Shown here in pieces: positions 60,934 to 64,000 of a DNA stretch of 64,000 bases. Origin of the DNA: DATACQ01 sp036555515 (lineage in GTDB: Bacteria; Desulfobacterota; Binatia; UBA9968); assembly GCA_036555515.1 (NCBI GenBank), contig DATBLC010000221.1, positions 4,784 through 68,783 on the forward strand, read 5' to 3'. Made by a program: the position numbers and the translations under genes. Numbering within the stretch: position 1 is the first letter of the stretch; each line of letters starts with the position of its first letter. A model generated the notes under the pieces. The model worked only from the letters and a program-made list of their open reading frames with translations. It was not told the DNA's origin and made no database searches.

Positions 60934-61989
60934 ATGATAAATCGCAATGACCCAGTTGATTTGGCCGGCAAGAGAATCAAGGCGATACTCTATGGCGTCG
61001 GGGCAATCGGCAGTGAAGTTGCGAAATATGCGCTGACCAAAGACTGGCTCCAGATAGTCGGAGCGATTGATTCCGACAAGTCGAAAGTGGGGAGAGACCT
61101 TGGTGAAGTCATAGGTCTCGAGCACAACGTCGGCGTGGAGGTAACGGGCGACCCGGCGGCACTCTTGAAACAGGGCAAAGCCGATGTCGCGATGGTTACC
61201 ACAGGATCTTTTTTTCGCTCCATCTATGATCAACTTGAATCCGCCGCACGCGCCGGAATGAATATTGTTACAACCGCGGAGGAACTCGCTTTTCCTTCGC
61301 TGCAGAATCCTGAATTGGCGAAGAGCTTGGATGAAGCGGCCAAGGCCAATGGCGTCTCGATCATGGGGGTGGGCATTAACCCGGGCTTTGTTATGGACAG
61401 TCTAGTCGTATATCTCGCCGCCGCCTGTCTGGAAGTTGAAAGCGTCCGGGTAAAGCGAGTCGTCAACAGCTCCCTCCGCCGCAAACAATTACAGTTGAAG
61501 GTTGGCGCCGGCCTTAGCCTGGAGAAATTCAAAGCTGGCCTGGGAAAAACCATATTCGGACATATGGGATTGTTGGAATCCGCGGCTCTCGTGGCGGATG
61601 GCATTGATTTGCGGCCTGACAAAATTTCTCAATCCATCGAGCCGATCGTCGCCGAGAGGGCTGGATCGACGCAACATATCAAGGTCGAGGCCGGTATGGT
61701 GGGGGGTATGAGGCAGGTGGCGCGTTGCTTCAAGAATGGGAAACCCTGCGTGGAGTTAGAGGTGCAGTTTTATCTTGACGCCCCTGACCCGCGGGATGAA
61801 ATACTGATAAAGGGAAAACCCAGCGTCGATGTTATCATCAAAGACGGCATATTTGGCGACCAGGCGACCGTTGCCATACTCATCCATTCGATTCCAGCGA
61901 TCCTCAAAGCCGCGCCCGGGTTGCAGACCCCGATTGGGAAGTCCGTTACCGAAACTTTTTGGCAATGTCCAGTCGAACTAGGTTGCTAG
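60934..61989 (+). CDS. 2,4-diaminopentanoate dehydrogenase-like NAD(P) enzyme
   Basis: A 351-residue dehydrogenase. The ATG at 60934 follows AAGGTGGCTTCA; the frame is open from 60799, overlapping the previous gene, but is rejected. Rossmann motif: AILYGVGAIGSEVAKYALTK. DapB-like central portion: AAKANGVSIMGVGINPGFVM, DSLVVYLAAACLEVESVRVK. The C-terminal end lacks the DapB histidine pair. Members related to the ornithine-fermentation enzyme oxidise or reduce diamino acids. Its place after two aminotransferases suggests turnover of an amino or diamino acid (inference). Confidence 0.88.
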   Translation: MINRNDPVDLAGKRIKAILYGVGAIGSEVAKYALTKDWLQIVGAIDSDKSKVGRDLGEVIGLEHNVGVEVTGDPAALLKQGKADVAMVTTGSFFRSIYDQLESAARAGMNIVTTAEELAFPSLQNPELAKSLDEAAKANGVSIMGVGINPGFVMDSLVVYLAAACLEVESVRVKRVVNSSLRRKQLQLKVGAGLSLEKFKAGLGKTIFGHMGLLESAALVADGIDLRPDKISQSIEPIVAERAGSTQHIKVEAGMVGGMRQVARCFKNGKPCVELEVQFYLDAPDPRDEILIKGKPSVDVIIKDGIFGDQATVAILIHSIPAILKAAPGLQTPIGKSVTETFWQCPVELGC

Positions 61990-62021
61990 TGTGCGAGGTC
62001 GAGCGTTCAATCTGCTCGCTG

Positions 62022-62363
62022 TCAATTTATCGAGAGAATAACCGCCGCCAAATTAAAGCCTGTTTCATAGTTTGTTCTTGATGGCTCGCGCTGGATTTTG
62101 GATTTGTAAGACACCTGTTTAGTCTTCTCCAACTCCTCGCGCAGTCGAGCCAGCTCGTCGTTGCCGCCGGACCCTCGCCAGATCCTGGTTCCACAAACAT
62201 TAACCGGAACTGAGTGCGATACTTCTCCAACCGCCCGAGCTACTTTTGTAGTCTTCGCCGCCGAGAAAGGTCTTTCGTCGTTTGCATAAAATTTTCGGAT
62301 TTCGTAGGACCAGCGTCTTTTTAATTCCTCGGATAACGGCGCGGCGTCAATCTCGCTAATCAA
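62022..62363 (-). CDS. Doubtful small ORF in 600-bp gap
   Basis: A 113-codon frame starting at TTG (62363) with no Shine-Dalgarno. It contains LSEELKRRWSYEIRKFYAND and a coiled segment ELARLREELEKTKQVSYK. No family was recognised. The composition is protein-like, but it may be a pseudogene remnant. No other gene was found between 61990 and 62594. Confidence 0.3.
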   Translation of the reverse strand: MISEIDAAPLSEELKRRWSYEIRKFYANDERPFSAAKTTKVARAVGEVSHSVPVNVCGTRIWRGSGGNDELARLREELEKTKQVSYKSKIQREPSRTNYETGFNLAAVILSIN

Positions 62364-62421
62364 GAACTACTATGAGGAAGACGGGGGAGGGGAACACTAT
62401 TTGCTGATCATATTCTTTTGA

Positions 62422-62450
62422 TTGACACTCTAAGGCATTTTTGGTGGAAT
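62422..62450 (+). promoter_or_regulatory. Putative sigma-70-like promoter of the Asp-box gene
   Basis: A perfect -35 box TTGACA (62422-62427) is followed after 17 bp by TGGAAT (62445-62450; 4 of 6 matches to TATAAT). It lies about 145 bp upstream of the ATG at 62595. Confidence 0.4.
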
Positions 62451-62594
62451 GCATTTGCCTGCTAGCGATGCAGGTCTATTGCATCGATTATACCGTGATA
62501 CAAGCTAGAGGATTGGGGTTATCAAGAGGTAAAGAGCGAGAGACACTGGCTGACTTGTCTTTCTCCCTCTCTTCTCTCAGAAAAGGAGCACCGT

Positions 62595-63635
62595 ATGTTT
62601 ACAAGCAACCGTCCATCCTATGTGTATGTTGGCCTGGCCGGCGAAACGACGCCTGGTCGCGTGGTCAGGTCTGGACTGTATCGCATGGCTAATGATGATG
62701 GTGACTGGGAACTGCTCACTCGCGGCCTTCCTGAGGCCCCGGCCATCAGAGCTATTACCGTGCATCCCCTGCAACCTGAAGTGATGTATGTTGGCACCCA
62801 GCACGGGCCATATCGTAGCGCGGACCATGGGAACCACTGGGAAAAAGTCAACGTCCCCGATCATGGCTTACCTGTCTGGTCGTTGATGTTCCATCCTCGT
62901 GATCCGAAAGTCATGTTTGCTGGCTATGAATCGTGTGAAATCTACCGCAGTGACAATGGCGGGGAAACGTGGAAACAGTTGCCGGTGAGTGTGCGCTTTC
63001 CAGAAGTCACCGTGGCGCCAGGCGCCAACCCGGCCAAGCGCGTCCTCATGCTCTCCGGCTGTATGGCCGATGCTAACTTGTTGTACGGCGCCATTGAAGT
63101 TGGGGGCATTATTCGCTCACGCGATGGCGGAGAGCATTGGGACAATTTGAGCCATGGGCAGTATCTCAATGATGATCCGGTGGATATGCACGGAGTGCTT
63201 GCCAGTAGTTGGCGTCCAGGCACGATTCTCAGCGTGGCACGGGCGGGCATGTTTCGCAGCACGGACTGGGGAGATCACTGGTTACGGGTGCAGATTGAAC
63301 CGCTCAATGCCAAAGAGCAGACGTATTGCCGTAGCATTCGTGAAGTGCCGGGTGATCCGAAGACCATCTGGGTCTCCGCAGGAGCAAATTTTCAAAGTGA
63401 TATGGGCGCCCTATTCCGCAGCACCGATGGCGGCCTAACAATGAAACGCGTTGATATGGGCGCGCAACCCAAGACCACCATGTTTGGGCTGGCTTTTGAC
63501 GAGCGCAATCCCAAGCGGATGTACTGTTCCACCAGTGGTGGGGAAGTATTTGGCAGCCAGGATAGCGGCAGCACCTGGAATACGTATCCCTTGTCGGAAG
63601 GGGCCACGCAAGTCTATGCTTTAGCCTGTTCCTAG
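62595..63635 (+). CDS. Asp-box (BNR) beta-propeller protein
   Basis: A 346-residue protein without signal peptide. The ATG follows AAAAGGAGCACCGT. Six Asp-box motifs (S-x-D-x-G-x-x-W type) are visible: SADHGNHW, SDNGGETW, SRDGGEHW, STDWGDHW, STDGGLTM and SQDSGSTW. These turn motifs mark the strands of a sialidase/sortilin/VPS10-like propeller, each 40-60 residues apart. Related proteins include photosystem assembly factor Ycf48, glycosidases and exo-sialidases. The catalytic residues of sialidases are not obvious, so a binding or scaffolding role is likely. Confidence 0.88.
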   Translation: MFTSNRPSYVYVGLAGETTPGRVVRSGLYRMANDDGDWELLTRGLPEAPAIRAITVHPLQPEVMYVGTQHGPYRSADHGNHWEKVNVPDHGLPVWSLMFHPRDPKVMFAGYESCEIYRSDNGGETWKQLPVSVRFPEVTVAPGANPAKRVLMLSGCMADANLLYGAIEVGGIIRSRDGGEHWDNLSHGQYLNDDPVDMHGVLASSWRPGTILSVARAGMFRSTDWGDHWLRVQIEPLNAKEQTYCRSIREVPGDPKTIWVSAGANFQSDMGALFRSTDGGLTMKRVDMGAQPKTTMFGLAFDERNPKRMYCSTSGGEVFGSQDSGSTWNTYPLSEGATQVYALACS

Positions 63636-64000
63636 TACTGCAGATAAAAATCAGTCGCGGTAGGGATCACCCTTGCGAGCGGCCCCCGCACGACTGGATT
63701 GCGGCATCATGGCAAATGAGCTACTCGAGAAAAAGCGGTTCCATTATTTCAGCGGACTACAAGTTAGAGGCCCGGAGTGAACGTCAGTTCTCTGCCGCGT
63801 TGATTACACGGAATTTTTGATAAGCGGGTACTTCTTCGGTTTCCTTCATGACAAAATCGACCCTTCAGAAACGCCTTGGGGCAGATCAAAACTGGAAAGA
63901 GTTACATGCGAAATACTTTTACGATCGATCCGCCAACGCTGTGACCGCAGCCTGTGCCAAGTCTTCCCAATCTTTTCGACACCAGAAGTTGAGATAGCGT
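63636..64000. other. Right-edge region, possible partial CDS on minus strand
   Basis: A 365-bp stretch after the Asp-box gene. On the minus strand a frame of 26 codons entering from the edge (63999-63919) reads YLNFWCRKDWEDLAQAAVTA then LADRS-stop, which looks like the C-terminus of an element-encoded protein. Identity is unclear. No further gene was supported. Confidence 0.25.

Overview
The window looks like chromosomal DNA (moderately high GC by eye) from an uncultured, probably Gram-negative soil or groundwater bacterium. The gene mix is a large number of periplasmic NMT1/THI5-like substrate-binding proteins, ACMSD-like amidohydrolases, UbiD-type decarboxylases, N-methylhydantoinase subunits, VOC-fold proteins, a Rieske dioxygenase and a multihaem cytochrome c. 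Such mixes are familiar from metagenome-derived Desulfobacterota-, Binatota-, Rokubacteria- or Entotheonella-like lineages. The sequence alone does not settle the phylum. No rRNA, tRNA or CRISPR array was recognised.

Layout. 1-13.8 kb: amidohydrolase, binding proteins, an ABC exporter, a DUF3500 protein, a bactofilin, a 6PGDH-like reductase, an Asp/Glu-racemase-type protein and three VOC genes. 13.9-15.3 kb: decayed IS91-type element. 15.6-19.1 kb: an array of small minus-strand gene cassettes (unknown protein, mazEF-type toxin-antitoxin, GFA protein, hicBA, a frameshifted unknown gene, a two-gene membrane microprotein cassette) separated by five recognisable attC sites plus one truncated site, with no integrase seen. 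This is a CALIN, a cluster of attC sites lacking an integron integrase. 19.3-22.5 kb: RraA-type lyase and a SWIM/SNF2 helicase. 22.5-36.2 kb: minus-strand catabolic block (amidohydrolase, binding proteins, two UbiD decarboxylases, LLM oxidoreductase, HyuA/HyuB), then a plus-strand binding protein. 36.3-41.1 kb: amidohydrolase, Rieske dioxygenase alpha and beta, six-haem cytochrome c, VOC protein. 41.4-52.5 kb: more binding proteins, a beta-propeller, a Tat-lipoprotein amidohydrolase, an amidohydrolase and an old-yellow-enzyme homologue. 53.3-58.6 kb: a double-length ferric/polyamine-type permease with three cognate-looking binding proteins. 58.8-62 kb: two tandem class-IV aminotransferases and a 2,4-diaminopentanoate-dehydrogenase-like enzyme. 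62.6-63.6 kb: an Asp-box beta-propeller protein.

How the genes fit together (inference). Twelve binding proteins are present with one importer permease and no importer ATPase, and several sit directly beside an amidohydrolase. The recurrent pair suggests capture of small organic, probably aromatic or heterocyclic, compounds followed by hydrolysis or decarboxylation. UbiD, RraA, hydantoinase, VOC and Rieske enzymes would supply further steps.

The intergenic DNA is unusually structured. At least six families of dispersed, mostly palindromic repeats occupy gene ends: a 9-nt-period GTTCCA family, a ~240-bp element with terminal inverted repeats, a TTCGTCCTGAGC..TCGAAG palindrome, and others. Several create false N-terminal extensions in long open frames, so many starts here were moved to codons with a visible Shine-Dalgarno sequence.
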